From positions 1 to 45,848 of the forward strand of contig NZ_QJUG01000046.1 in assembly GCF_003426775.1 (NCBI RefSeq): DNA of 45,848 nt, given 5' to 3'. Shown here piece after piece: positions 8,006 to 17,474 of the stretch. Position numbers and translations under genes: made by a program. This DNA comes from Allorhizocola rhizosphaerae (GTDB lineage: Bacteria > Actinomycetota > Actinomycetes > Mycobacteriales > Micromonosporaceae). Below the pieces are notes generated by a model. It was not told where the DNA came from and did no database searches. It saw only the letters and a program-made list of their open reading frames with translations. Position 1 is the stretch's first letter; every line of letters begins with the position of its first letter.

Positions 8006-8983
8006 TCAGTGGGGGCGGCAGACCATGAAGGCGAAGTCGTGTTCGAGGCCGTTGGCTAGGGCTTTGTCTTCGTGGGCGAAGCACATGTCGAGTAGCTCTT
8101 GCGTCTCGTCGTCGTCGCCGAGGAAGTTGTGTGAGATGCCTGAGAAGGCGATGTGCAGGACCGAGCCGCCGTAGGGGAGTACCTCGACGACCTCGAAGTT
8201 GTCCTCGATGGCGGGCAGCAGCCGGTCGGAGTCCACGGCCTCGGATGGGTCGTCGATGATCATCGATAGCTTGCTGGGCCGGATGACGCGCTCCTTGATG
8301 CGCCCGTCGGACATCCGCTTGCGCGACTCGGGCAGCCGGGCCAGCAGTTCGTTGGCCGCCGCGATCTGCTGCCGGGTCCACTGGAAGCGGGTCGGGCCGA
8401 TGAACTCGTCGACCATCAGGAACCCGCCCGGCGCGATGAGCTTGGCGACCCACTGCATGGTGTCATCGAGGTTTTGGAAGTGGTGCAGGGACTGCAATCC
8501 GAGCACCACATCGTAGGTCTGCTTGGCCTTGATGAGGTCGTGCGCGTCGGCCACCTCGAAGCGCAGATTGCCCTCCAGGCCGTGCTCCTTGGCGCCGCGG
8601 TTGGCCGCGTCGATGCGCTCCGGGGCGATGTCGATGCCCAAAATCTCCCCGAAGACCTCCTGCTTCGCCCAATTTATTTCATTTCCGCCGGTACCGCAGC
8701 CGAGGGAGAGAGCCGTCAAGTTCGCGCGGTCGGCCAGGTGGGTGCGTGCCGCGTACATCGGGAAGCTCACCTCGGGATCGCCGCTGGCGAACGTGTTCCA
8801 CCGGCGCTGCACGGCCTTGATGGCCCACCACTCCTGCGTGCCGGCGTCGATGTTGGCCCAGTGCGCGGTGACCCGTGCCTTGCCCCGGATGCGCAGCTTG
8901 GCCAGCACCTTGTCGACCTGGCCGCGCTCCAGTTTGCGGGCGACACGCGTCAGGTCGTGGCGGTTGACGTAATTGGCGAACAT
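8006..8983 (-). CDS. Class I SAM-dependent methyltransferase
   Basis: The protein has 325 aa with GGAAGG 6 bases before the ATG. It carries the SAM-binding motif I LSLGCGTGGNEI (about residues 91-102), an acidic end of strand 2 (GIDIAPERID), motif FEVADAHDL and the motif IV region YDVVLGLQSLHHF, all of the Rossmann-like methyltransferase fold. Further downstream is IAPGGFLMVDEFIGP. The substrate is not evident. It is last in a minus-strand group with two GT2 genes, 15 bases after the nearest one, so a sugar or glycan methylation in polysaccharide synthesis is the best contextual guess. Confidence 0.88.
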   Translation of the reverse strand: MFANYVNRHDLTRVARKLERGQVDKVLAKLRIRGKARVTAHWANIDAGTQEWWAIKAVQRRWNTFASGDPEVSFPMYAARTHLADRANLTALSLGCGTGGNEINWAKQEVFGEILGIDIAPERIDAANRGAKEHGLEGNLRFEVADAHDLIKAKQTYDVVLGLQSLHHFQNLDDTMQWVAKLIAPGGFLMVDEFIGPTRFQWTRQQIAAANELLARLPESRKRMSDGRIKERVIRPSKLSMIIDDPSEAVDSDRLLPAIEDNFEVVEVLPYGGSVLHIAFSGISHNFLGDDDETQELLDMCFAHEDKALANGLEHDFAFMVCRPH

Positions 8984-8998
8984 GCGGTGCCTTCCGGG

Positions 8999-9913
8999 TC
9001 AGCGTAGTTCTGGTTTGGACGGACGAAGCAGGGCTTTGGTGGCGCTGCGGCTGCGCGGGTGACCGAGCACCGCGCGTGTGGACTCCCGCATGAAGACGAG
9101 CGACCAGTAGACGGCGGTCGCCAAGCGGGAGTGGCGCTTGCGGTACAGCCGGATCTTGTTGACCGTGAGCAGGCTCCACAGTGCCGGTGAGACGCGCGAC
9201 CGGCCCCCGTTGGCACCCGCCGACTGCCCTCCTAAGTGGACGGCTTCGGCCCGCGCCACGAGCACCGTGCGGAAGCCGCGATCCCGTGCGCGCAGGGCGA
9301 AGTCGGTCTCCTCGGCGTACAGGAAGAACGACTCGTCCCACGGGCCCGTGGCCGCGAGGCATTGCGCCGACATGAGCATCACCGCCCCGGTCGCCCAGTC
9401 GACCGTCGTGTCCGTGCGGTAGGCCGCCTCGTCGAGCACGGTTTCGCCCAGCGCCGGGTGGCGTCCCGCCCGCTGTCCGAGCACCGCCTCGCCCAGCGCC
9501 CGCGACAGCGTCGGTTCGCGCCGCAGCGAATGGGTCAGCCGACCGTCTTCATCGGACATGCGGGGCACCGCGATGCCCACACCTGCACCCAGAGCGCGAT
9601 AAAGCGCCAGCGCAGACCCCGGCCGCAGCCGGATGTCGGGGTTGAGGATCATCGCCGCGTCGTAATCCTTGGCCTTGGCCAGACCCGCGTTGAACGCGGC
9701 CGCGTATCCGGCGTTGTATCCGACCTCGACCACTTTGGACGAAGGCATCAGCTCCTGCACGACCTCAAGCGTGTCATCGCCGGAGTTGTTGTCGGCGATG
9801 ATGAGCTCCCAGTCGCACCCGCGCAAGCCCTCAGACAGAGACTCGAACAGGCCGGGCAGGACTCGCGCACTGTGATAGGTGACAACCACCACCGCAATTC
9901 GTGGACCACTCAT
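8999..9913 (-). CDS. GT2 family glycosyltransferase (rhamnosyltransferase-like)
   Basis: The protein has 304 aa. The start at 9913 overlaps the stop of the upstream glycosyltransferase by 4 bases (ATGA). The GT-A fold is clear: VVVVTYHSARVL strand, IIADNNSGDDTLE (nucleotide contact), NAGYAAAFNAGL, and the metal-binding segment ILNPDIRL in place of DxD. The later WDESFFLYAEETDFALRARDRG is the catalytic-base region typical of WbbL-like rhamnosyl- and related transferases. It acts at the inner membrane face, adding a sugar to a lipid-linked intermediate. Donor and acceptor cannot be told from sequence. Confidence 0.9.
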   Translation of the reverse strand: MSGPRIAVVVVTYHSARVLPGLFESLSEGLRGCDWELIIADNNSGDDTLEVVQELMPSSKVVEVGYNAGYAAAFNAGLAKAKDYDAAMILNPDIRLRPGSALALYRALGAGVGIAVPRMSDEDGRLTHSLRREPTLSRALGEAVLGQRAGRHPALGETVLDEAAYRTDTTVDWATGAVMLMSAQCLAATGPWDESFFLYAEETDFALRARDRGFRTVLVARAEAVHLGGQSAGANGGRSRVSPALWSLLTVNKIRLYRKRHSRLATAVYWSLVFMRESTRAVLGHPRSRSATKALLRPSKPELR

Positions 9914-10734
9914 GAAGCACGGCTGCTTTCGTCGCGCAGCCAGGTCTGGTAGTCGCCGGAGCGGATCGGCTTGCGGGCGCGCATGCGCGCAATCACCGTC
10001 ACGCCAAGGAAAACCGCCATCTTGGGCAGGAGCCACGGCCGGCCGAGCATGAGCCGGGCCAGGTCGCCCATTGACGTGCGGGCCCCGTCGGTGGCCTCGG
10101 GCATCGAGCCGTGCAGCTGGGCGGTCGAGGTCAGCGAGCGGACGCGGCGGCGCAACAGATCGGCCGTCGTCCGCGGCGTGTGCACGACAACCTCGGCCGT
10201 GTCCACGATCACCCGCTCATCCGAAGCGAACGCCACCGACGCGGCCAGATCGTCGCCCATCAGTTCGGGCAGGGCCGCGATCCGCTTGTGCCCCTCGGCG
10301 GTGACACCGATGACCCCCCGCCCGTACAGCGCCTGCCGCACACCGGGCAGGAGTTCCCAAACGTGGTAGTACCAACGGACGACGAGCGGCCGCCCGGAAA
10401 GCTCCAGCCTGCGGGCCGGTGCGGCGGCCAGGATGCCGGGCTCCCGCAACGCGTACGCGAGCGCACGCGCCCCCGCCGCGCTGAGCACCACATCACCGTC
10501 CACGTAGAGCCGCGGATAGGCGTGCGCATGCTCATCGCCGAGCCGCAACGCCCGGTGCTTGTTGCCCACCGGAGTCTCGACGACCGTGACGCCCGTAAAT
10601 CCGGCCGCGATCGCAGCCGTGTCGTCCGTGCAGCCGTTGGCCACCACCACGACCTCGGACTCGCCCGAAACGAGCGCACTGAGCAGACGGCCGATCACCG
10701 CGGCCTCGTTATGCGCGGGGATAACCACACTCAT
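9910..10734 (-). CDS. GT2 family glycosyltransferase
   Basis: The protein has 274 aa. It begins MSVVIPAHNEAAVIGRLL; an in-frame GTG 18 bases upstream is a possible alternative start. Key features are VVVANGCTDDTAAIA, LYVDGDVVLS with the acidic DGD metal site, and MGDDLAASVAF near the catalytic region. A hydrophobic stretch near residue 240-258 (LPKMAVFLGVTVIARM) may touch the membrane. It is the first gene of a minus-strand trio and overlaps the next by 4 bases. Its promoter must lie in 10735-10863, shared with the divergent beta-helix gene. Confidence 0.87.
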   Translation of the reverse strand: MSVVIPAHNEAAVIGRLLSALVSGESEVVVVANGCTDDTAAIAAGFTGVTVVETPVGNKHRALRLGDEHAHAYPRLYVDGDVVLSAAGARALAYALREPGILAAAPARRLELSGRPLVVRWYYHVWELLPGVRQALYGRGVIGVTAEGHKRIAALPELMGDDLAASVAFASDERVIVDTAEVVVHTPRTTADLLRRRVRSLTSTAQLHGSMPEATDGARTSMGDLARLMLGRPWLLPKMAVFLGVTVIARMRARKPIRSGDYQTWLRDESSRAS

Positions 10735-10863
10735 CGTGTCGCCTGCTGTCACGGGCCAAAGTATTGCCACTGAGCAGCCCGCACGCCATCCGCCAAGAGC
10801 ACCTATCGGAAACGCGACAGCACGCCGGCTTCTGCGCGCATCGCGCGGTGTTACCTTAGCCCA

Positions 10864-11988
10864 ATGTCCCAGCCCGAGTTACCCGAACGGCCCCCTCTCT
10901 TGCGGCGTCCGCGGACCTGGATCGTGATCGCGGTTGTCGGGGCAGTCCTACTCGGGGGCGGGGCCGCGCTGCGCATCGTGCTCAATTCGGCGTGGGCCAG
11001 GCATTGCGACGGCCCCGGGTGCAGCGCGCAGGGCACGGTCTCGACCGCACCGAGCGCGACCGATGTCGGGGTGAGCGCGACCGCCGCGACGCCCAGCGAG
11101 TCGCCCGCCGCCTCCCCGAGCCCGTCGAAGTCGCCTGCCGGGCCGGGCCTGCCGCGACCGCGCACCGGGCGCTGCCCGTCGCTTGCCGCGTGCGGCTTCC
11201 CCGATGCGAGCAACACGGGGCCGACCGTGACGACGTTCACCCGGCACACCGGCAACGCCACGATCCGCAAGGACGGCACGGTCATCAGCGGGTGGGACCT
11301 GCACATGGGCATGCTGGACATCTACGCCAACAACGTCACGGTGACGCAGTGCAAGATCCTGTCCAACAGTTGGTGGGGCATCAACCTGCGCCCCGGATTT
11401 TCCGGGCTAAAGGTGACGTATTGCGAAATCAAGGCCGCGATCGGGCAGGGTCCGGACGGTCCGGGCAAGGGCTCCGACTACGCCATCTCCAACATGAGTG
11501 AGCATCCGATCGAGGTGGGCTGGAACGACATCAGCGGCTTCGGCAACGCGCTGTCCATGTCGTCGGGCAACATTCACGACAACTACGTGCACGACCTGCC
11601 CATGTTCATCAACGCGGGCGGTGAGTGGCAGCACGTCGACGCGATCATCAGCGGCGGCGACGACACCCGCGGGCTCACCATCAGGCACAACACCCTGCTC
11701 AACAGCGCGACCATCGACAAGGGCGCGACCGCGGCGATCGGGCTGTTCCCCGACAACGGGGTCGTCTCCAACACGCTGATACAGGACAATTGGCTCGCCG
11801 GCGGAGCCTATGCGGTTTACGGTGGCGGCAAAGGCGCGAACGGCATCCGCGTGATCAACAATGTTTTCTCGACGGAGTATTGGCCCGGATGCGGCTATTA
11901 CGGACCTGTCGCCCACTGGAACGCGGGTGGCCCGGGCAACGTGTGGTCCGGAAATGTGACCTCCGAAGGCAAGCCGGTCAACCCGTAA
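10864..11988 (+). CDS. Membrane-anchored parallel beta-helix protein
   Basis: The protein has 374 aa. A short cytoplasmic part rich in Pro and Arg precedes one transmembrane helix (about 19-41). Then comes a Ser/Pro/Ala-rich linker (about 52-100) and an extracellular domain (about 105-374). That domain has repeated short turns with Asn, His and Gly (NNVTVTQCKI, SGNIHDNYVHD, LTIRHNTLLNS, NTLIQDNWLAGG, IRVINNVF), the pattern of right-handed parallel beta-helices found in polysaccharide lyases, epimerases and hydrolases. No catalytic residue can be assigned. Its placement at the head of the polysaccharide operon suggests a role in modifying or binding the polymer outside the membrane. It is separated by 183 bases from the next gene. 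Confidence 0.8.
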   Translation: MSQPELPERPPLLRRPRTWIVIAVVGAVLLGGGAALRIVLNSAWARHCDGPGCSAQGTVSTAPSATDVGVSATAATPSESPAASPSPSKSPAGPGLPRPRTGRCPSLAACGFPDASNTGPTVTTFTRHTGNATIRKDGTVISGWDLHMGMLDIYANNVTVTQCKILSNSWWGINLRPGFSGLKVTYCEIKAAIGQGPDGPGKGSDYAISNMSEHPIEVGWNDISGFGNALSMSSGNIHDNYVHDLPMFINAGGEWQHVDAIISGGDDTRGLTIRHNTLLNSATIDKGATAAIGLFPDNGVVSNTLIQDNWLAGGAYAVYGGGKGANGIRVINNVFSTEYWPGCGYYGPVAHWNAGGPGNVWSGNVTSEGKPVNP

Positions 11989-12171
11989 CCCCGCCGAACC
12001 GGTCGGCCCAGGTTAAGCCGTTCGTGCAGAAGGTGCCCGCAAGGGTTGTCGGCTCTCTGACAACGGGCGTTTTCGCAGGTTCCGTGGCGCCGACTGCCGG
12101 TACTCTCTCGATCCAGATCGCCATTGGCGTGTGCACTTCCCCCATCCTTGTCCCAGGGCAGAGGCTGATTG

Positions 12172-15100
12172 ATGAAAACTCGGTTGATTGTCGGAGCCAT
12201 GACGGCGCTCATCGGCAGCACGGTGCTGCTCGCGCCGGAGACCGCCGGCGCCATCGACTACTGCAACGGGGGTTACAACGCGGTCGTGTGCGAGAACTCC
12301 AAGCCCGGCACACCGATGGAGAACTGGTACGCACCGAGCTCATATGGCGACATCGGCGGCTTCACCGACAAGGTGAGCTATTTACCCGGTGAAGTGGTGA
12401 ACTTCCGGGTCCAGTCGCCGGTCCCCTACAAGATCAGCATCTACCGCCTGGGGTACTACAACGGTGACGGCGCCCGCCTCATGCCGACGTCGCCGACGCT
12501 GACGTTTCCCGCGATAACGCAGCAGACGTGCGCGGCCGACGGCGCGACCGGCCTGGTGGACTGCGGCAACTGGCTGGTGACGGCGAGCTGGGTGGTCCCG
12601 ACCGACGCGGTTTCCGGCGTCTACCTGGCCACGTTCGACCAGTCCGACACCAACGGGTTCATGCCGTACCCGTTCGTGATCAGGCCGCTGACCAACGACT
12701 CAGACATCGTCATCCAGACCTCGGACCAGACGTGGCAGGCCTACAACAGCTGGGGCGGCCAAGACCTGTACGGCGGTGGCGGTCCCGCTCCCGACGGCCG
12801 CGCCTACAAGGTGAGCTACAACCGGCCGCTGCCCGCCGGTGGTGACAACGATTACTTCGCCGCCGAATACGCGCTGATCCACTGGGTTGAGCGCAACGGC
12901 TACGACGTGAGCTACCTGTCGAGCATCGACGTGTCGACGAGCAACACGATCCTGCTGGGTCACAAGGTGTTCATGTCGTCGGGGCATGATGAGTACTGGA
13001 ACCAGGCACAGTGGGACAACGTGGTCGCGGCCCGCGAGGCCGGCGTCAACCTCGCCTTCTTCAGCGGCAACGAGGTGTTCTGGCGCACCCGCTTCGAGTC
13101 GGCGTTCGCCGGTGGCCTCACCCCCAACCGCACCCTCGTCTGCTACAAGATGACGAAGATGAAGCTGAACAACGGTGTCGCGGACCCCAGCGGCCAGTGG
13201 ACCGGCACCTGGATGGATCCCGACGGCGCGGGCAAGGGCGGCAACCAGCCGCAGAACGCGCTCACCGGCACCCTGTTCCGGGTCAACGGTTACCGCACCG
13301 ACGCGCTCACCGTTCCCTATGCCTATAGCGATTATCGCCTGTGGCGCAACACCTCCGTGGCCAACCTCACCGAGGGCCAGACGGCAACCTTCCAGCTGGG
13401 CACGCTCGGCTACGAATGGGATGTCGACGAGGAAAACGGCCACCGGCCCGACGGCATGATCCAGCTGTCCTCGACCACACTGCCCATCAACGACGGCACT
13501 CTGCTGCTGGACAACGGCAACACCTACGGCAACGGCACCGCGACGCATAACCTGGTCGCCTACAAGGACCAGTCGTCGGGGGCGATCGTGTTCGGCGCGG
13601 GCACGGTGCAGTGGGCCTGGGGTCTGAGCGAGCATCACTCCTTCACCCCGACCACACAGGATCAGCGTTTGCAGCAGGCGACCGTGAACCTGTTGGCGGA
13701 CATGGGTGTGCAGCCGGAGACCCGCCAGGCCAACCTGATGGCGGCCACCAAGTCGACCGACACCACGGGCCCGTCGACCACCATCACGACGCCAACCTCC
13801 GGCCAGACCGTGCCGATGCTGAGCAACGTGAACATTGCGGGTACGGCGACCGAGTCCGGCGGTGGCCAGGTCGCGCGCACCGAGGTCTCGACCGACGGCG
13901 GCACCACGTGGAAGCGGGCCGAAGGCACGACCGCCTGGACCTACGTCTGGACCCCGATGGCCGAGGGCCCGGCGACCATCAAGGTGCGCAGCATCGACGA
14001 CAGCCTCAACATCAGCCCCGTGACGACTATCAATCTCACGGTGGGCCCCCAGGACTGCCCGTGCACCGTCTTCCCGTCCAGCGCGACGCCGAAGGTGGCG
14101 GCCGTGAGCGATTTCGGCGCGGTCGAGCTGGGCGCCAAGTTCCGCACGACGAGCCCGGCGACCGCCGTCGGTGTGCGGTTCTACAAGGGCCCCGGCAACA
14201 CGGGCACGCACCTCGGCCGCATCTGGAACAAGAACGGCATGCAGCTCGCGAGCGGCACGTTCACCAACGAGACCGCGAGTGGGTGGCAGACGCTGACCTT
14301 CGATCAGCCGATCCCGTTGGCCGCCAACACCACCTACATCGTCTCGTACTATGCGCCGGTCGGCCGGTACTCGGCAGATCTCGGTTATTTCGCCAACCAT
14401 GGCGCGGGCACGTCGCCGGTCTATGAGCTGCAGTCCGGAGTGGACGGGCCCAACGGGCTCTACCGCTACGGCGCGGGTGGCGGCTTCCCGACCAACTCCT
14501 ACCAGGCCAGCAACTACTGGGTGGAGCCGGTCGTCGACACCGGTTCGGCGCCGCAGAACCCGCCCGCGGTCACGGATGTGGCGCCCGCGTCGGGCGCGAC
14601 CAACGTGGCCATCAACACCTCGCTGACCGCGACCTTCGACGCGGCGATCGACAGTTCCACGCTGCAGTTCACGCTGACCGGCCCGGGTGGGCAGACGGTG
14701 CCATCCTTTGTCGACTACAACCCGGCGACGAAGAAGGCGACCCTGCTGCCGGACACGCAGCTGGCCAACTCGGCGACCTACACGGCGTCGGTGCGGGCCT
14801 CGGACCCGTGGGGCAACGTGATGCCAAGCGCCCACACGTGGTCGTTCACCACGGGCACCAGCACGCCCCCGCTCAACTGCCCGTGCTCACTGTGGACGAG
14901 CTCGCACACCCCGGCGAACGCGAACTCCGGCGACATCAACGCGGTGGAGCTCGGGCTCAAGTTCACCGCGTCGGTCAACGGACAGGTGACAGGTGTGCGG
15001 TTCTACAAGGGCGCCAACAACACCGGCACGCACACCGGTCGTTTGTGGACCAGCACCGGCACGGTGATGGCCACCGGCACGTTCAGCAACGAAACCGCGA

Positions 15101-15369
15101 GTGGTTGGCAGACAATGACATTCGACACGCCGGTGTCCATCACGGCGGGCGTCACCTACGTGGTGTCGTATCACGCGCCGGCGGGCAACTACTCGTACTC
15201 GTCGGGCTACTTCGGCAACGCGCGCAGCATCTATCCGCTCACCGGCGTCGCGGGCCAGGGCAACGGAGGCAACGGCGTGTACCGCTACGGCCCGGCCGGC
15301 ACGTTCCCGACGTACTCGTGGAACAACACCAACTACTGGGTGGATGTGATCTTCAGTGCGTCGTCGTAG
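12172..15369 (+). CDS. Large secreted protein: DMFase-like domain, Ig-like domains and two DUF4082 domains
   Basis: The protein has 1065 aa. AGAGG lies 7 bases before ATG 12172. Residues 1-27 are a Sec signal peptide ending AGA. Residues about 40-520 resemble the C-terminal domain of the N,N-dimethylformamidase large subunit as found in many exported actinobacterial proteins (IYRLGYYNGDGARLM, DQTWQAYNSWGG, VFMSSGHDEYW, FFSGNEVFW, GTVQWAWGL). Residues about 528-626 are an Ig-like repeat (TEVSTDGGTTWK). Residues about 628-786 and 902-1065 are two DUF4082 modules, each starting CPC and containing VRFYKGxxNTGTHxGR and ETASGWQT. A Big_5-type Ig domain lies between them (about 797-897). Substrate and reaction are unknown. 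A role at the cell surface in this polysaccharide locus is inferred. Its stop overlaps the next start by 14 bases. Confidence 0.85.
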   Translation: MKTRLIVGAMTALIGSTVLLAPETAGAIDYCNGGYNAVVCENSKPGTPMENWYAPSSYGDIGGFTDKVSYLPGEVVNFRVQSPVPYKISIYRLGYYNGDGARLMPTSPTLTFPAITQQTCAADGATGLVDCGNWLVTASWVVPTDAVSGVYLATFDQSDTNGFMPYPFVIRPLTNDSDIVIQTSDQTWQAYNSWGGQDLYGGGGPAPDGRAYKVSYNRPLPAGGDNDYFAAEYALIHWVERNGYDVSYLSSIDVSTSNTILLGHKVFMSSGHDEYWNQAQWDNVVAAREAGVNLAFFSGNEVFWRTRFESAFAGGLTPNRTLVCYKMTKMKLNNGVADPSGQWTGTWMDPDGAGKGGNQPQNALTGTLFRVNGYRTDALTVPYAYSDYRLWRNTSVANLTEGQTATFQLGTLGYEWDVDEENGHRPDGMIQLSSTTLPINDGTLLLDNGNTYGNGTATHNLVAYKDQSSGAIVFGAGTVQWAWGLSEHHSFTPTTQDQRLQQATVNLLADMGVQPETRQANLMAATKSTDTTGPSTTITTPTSGQTVPMLSNVNIAGTATESGGGQVARTEVSTDGGTTWKRAEGTTAWTYVWTPMAEGPATIKVRSIDDSLNISPVTTINLTVGPQDCPCTVFPSSATPKVAAVSDFGAVELGAKFRTTSPATAVGVRFYKGPGNTGTHLGRIWNKNGMQLASGTFTNETASGWQTLTFDQPIPLAANTTYIVSYYAPVGRYSADLGYFANHGAGTSPVYELQSGVDGPNGLYRYGAGGGFPTNSYQASNYWVEPVVDTGSAPQNPPAVTDVAPASGATNVAINTSLTATFDAAIDSSTLQFTLTGPGGQTVPSFVDYNPATKKATLLPDTQLANSATYTASVRASDPWGNVMPSAHTWSFTTGTSTPPLNCPCSLWTSSHTPANANSGDINAVELGLKFTASVNGQVTGVRFYKGANNTGTHTGRLWTSTGTVMATGTFSNETASGWQTMTFDTPVSITAGVTYVVSYHAPAGNYSYSSGYFGNARSIYPLTGVAGQGNGGNGVYRYGPAGTFPTYSWNNTNYWVDVIFSASS

Positions 15370-16411
15370 CAGCGTCAGTGTGGTGATCCCGTGCTACAGG
15401 TACGGGCACTTCCTGCGCGACTGCGTCAACAGTGTGCTGGAGAACCAGCCGGGGGTCGATGTCCGAGTCCTGATCATCGACGATGCCTCGCCGGACGACT
15501 CGGCGGCGGTCGCGCAGAAGCTCGCCGCCGAGGACGACCGGATCGAGGTGCGGGTGCACGAGACCAACAAGCGGCACATCGCCACCTATAACGAAGGCCT
15601 GCTGGAGTGGGCCGACAGCGACTACGCGGTGCTGCTGTCGGCCGACGACCGGCTCACGCCGGGCGCGCTGACCCGCGCGGCGGGGCTGATGGACGAGAAC
15701 CCGGGCGTGGGCTTCGTGTATGGGCATCCCGTTCACTTCACTCATCCCGGCCCGCCACCTGCGGCCCGTACCACATTGAAAGGCACTTCGGTCTGGGATG
15801 GACACTGGTGGCTGGAGCGGCGGTTCCGCGAGGGGCACGGCTGCATCACGTCACCTGAGGTCGTCGTGCGCACCTCGTTGCAGCACAAGGTCGGCGGTTA
15901 CGACCCGAAGCTGCCGCACACCGGCGACATCGAGATGTGGATGCGCTTTGCCGCACACGCGGATGTGGGCTATGTGCGGGGCGTGGATCAGGCCTATTAT
16001 CGCTTGCACGGCAACAACATGTCGACCACGGACTTCGCGGGGCAGCTCGACGACCTGCGCCAGCGCTTGGCCGCCTATGACGCGGTGCTTGACAAGTGCG
16101 CCGACGTGCTGCCGCAGCGCGGCCGGCTGGCAGATCTGGTGCACCGCAAGCTCGCCCGCGACGCGCTGCGCCGGGCTGCGCGGGCCTATGACCGCAGGCG
16201 CACGCATGTCGTGCCTGTCGATGAGCTCGTGAGCTTCGCAGCGCAGGTGTGGCCGGCATATCAGGAACTCCCCGAGTATCGCGGGTTGCGGGTGCGGCGG
16301 CGGGTGGGCGCGCGGGCGATGCCTTATCTGCAGCCGCTCGTGCTTTCGGCTGTGGCGCACAAGGGACGCGAGTGGCTGTGGTGGCGATCGTGGAAACGCC
16401 GTGGGATCTAG
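15356..16411 (+). CDS. GT2 family glycosyltransferase
   Basis: The protein has 351 aa with a GTG start inside the 3' end of the preceding gene. The GT-A core is complete: VSVVIPCYRYGHFL, VLIIDDASPDDS, NEGLLEWADSDYAVLLSADDRLTPG (SADD metal site) and GYDPKLPHTGDIEMWMRFA, which contains the catalytic-base region. The C-terminal 100 residues are basic and helical, likely for membrane contact. Tight overlap with the DMFase-like gene and the following oxidoreductase points to one operon. Confidence 0.9.
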   Translation: MRRRSSVSVVIPCYRYGHFLRDCVNSVLENQPGVDVRVLIIDDASPDDSAAVAQKLAAEDDRIEVRVHETNKRHIATYNEGLLEWADSDYAVLLSADDRLTPGALTRAAGLMDENPGVGFVYGHPVHFTHPGPPPAARTTLKGTSVWDGHWWLERRFREGHGCITSPEVVVRTSLQHKVGGYDPKLPHTGDIEMWMRFAAHADVGYVRGVDQAYYRLHGNNMSTTDFAGQLDDLRQRLAAYDAVLDKCADVLPQRGRLADLVHRKLARDALRRAARAYDRRRTHVVPVDELVSFAAQVWPAYQELPEYRGLRVRRRVGARAMPYLQPLVLSAVAHKGREWLWWRSWKRRGI

Positions 16412-16433
16412 AGATAGGGAAGCTGTGACGTCA

Positions 16434-17474
16434 ATGAACACCCCCATCGGCGTGGCCGTGATCGGCGCCGGATACTGGGGTCCAAACCTTGTCCGCAACT
16501 TCATGGGCGCCGAAGCGTTCCACCTGCGCTGGCTGTGCGACCTCGATCTGGGGCGGGCGCGCAAGGTGCTGGGCCGCTACTCGACCGTGGGTGCGACCGA
16601 CGACCTGGAGACCGTGCTCGCCGACGACGGCGTGCAGGCGGTGGCGATCGCGACGCCCGCGGGGACGCATTTGGATGTGGCGCTGGCGGCGTTGCGGGCG
16701 GGCAAGCACGTGCTCGTCGAAAAGCCGCTCGCGGCGACGTATGCCGACGGGCTCAAGCTCGTGGAGGAGGCGGAGTCGCGCGGGCTGCAGCTGATGTGCG
16801 ACCACACCTACTGCTACACGCCGGCCGTGAGCCGGATTCGGGACGCGCTGCACTCCGGTGAGCTGGGCGAGCTGCATTATTTGGACTCGGTGCGAATCAA
16901 CCTGGGGTTGGTGCAGCGTGACATAGATGTCATGTGGGACCTGGCGCCGCACGACCTGTCTATTTTGGATTTCGTGTTGCCGGACGGGGTTGTGCCGGTG
17001 GCGGTCAGCGCGCACGGTGCCGACCCGATCAACGCGGGCCGGGCGTGCGTGGCCTATTTGACGCTGCAGCTCAACACCGGGGCCATCGCGCATCTTCACG
17101 TGAACTGGCTGTCGCCGATAAAGGTGCGCACGACGATTATCGGTGGTTCCAAGCGCACGCTGGTGTGGGACGACCTCAACCCCACGCAGCGGGTGGCGGT
17201 CTACGACCGGGGCGTCGACGTGGCCGCCCCGGAGGAACTGGGCGACGAGGCGCGGCGCGCGATGCAGGTGTCCTACCGCTCCGGGGACATGGTTGCCCCG
17301 GCGTTGGTCGAGCGGGAGGCGCTCGGCGCGATGGTGGGGCAGTTCGCCACGGCCATCCGCACGGGTGAGCCGTCGCTCACCGACGGCCGCTCCGGGCTGC
17401 GCGTGCTCGCGATTCTTGAGGCGGCGTCGAAGTCGCTTGCTCAAAACGGCGCCATAGTGGAGGTTGCGCAATGA
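16434..17474 (+). CDS. Gfo/Idh/MocA oxidoreductase, probable UDP-sugar 3-dehydrogenase (WbpB/WlbA-like)
   Basis: The protein has 346 aa from ATG 16434; GTG 16425 is possible, since AGGGAAG lies 11 bases from the ATG but only 2 from the GTG. The NAD-binding loop is VAVIGAGYWGPNLVRNF. The family signature VLVEKPLA supplies the catalytic Lys, and WDLAPHDLSIL carries the conserved His. WbpB/WlbA enzymes oxidise C3 of UDP-GlcNAcA so that an aminotransferase can add an amino group. Here the WbpE-like aminotransferase is four genes downstream in the same operon, and a 6-dehydrogenase, a 3-N-acetyltransferase and a 2-epimerase are elsewhere in the locus, which supports this specificity. Other Gfo/Idh substrates cannot be excluded. 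The stop overlaps the next start (ATGA). Confidence 0.82.
   Translation: MNTPIGVAVIGAGYWGPNLVRNFMGAEAFHLRWLCDLDLGRARKVLGRYSTVGATDDLETVLADDGVQAVAIATPAGTHLDVALAALRAGKHVLVEKPLAATYADGLKLVEEAESRGLQLMCDHTYCYTPAVSRIRDALHSGELGELHYLDSVRINLGLVQRDIDVMWDLAPHDLSILDFVLPDGVVPVAVSAHGADPINAGRACVAYLTLQLNTGAIAHLHVNWLSPIKVRTTIIGGSKRTLVWDDLNPTQRVAVYDRGVDVAAPEELGDEARRAMQVSYRSGDMVAPALVEREALGAMVGQFATAIRTGEPSLTDGRSGLRVLAILEAASKSLAQNGAIVEVAQ

Noticed and set aside
12700-14835. 711-codon open frame on the minus strand
   Set aside because: It lies antisense inside the DMFase-like/DUF4082 gene, is Arg/Gly/Val-rich without motifs, and is a shadow of high-GC codon use.
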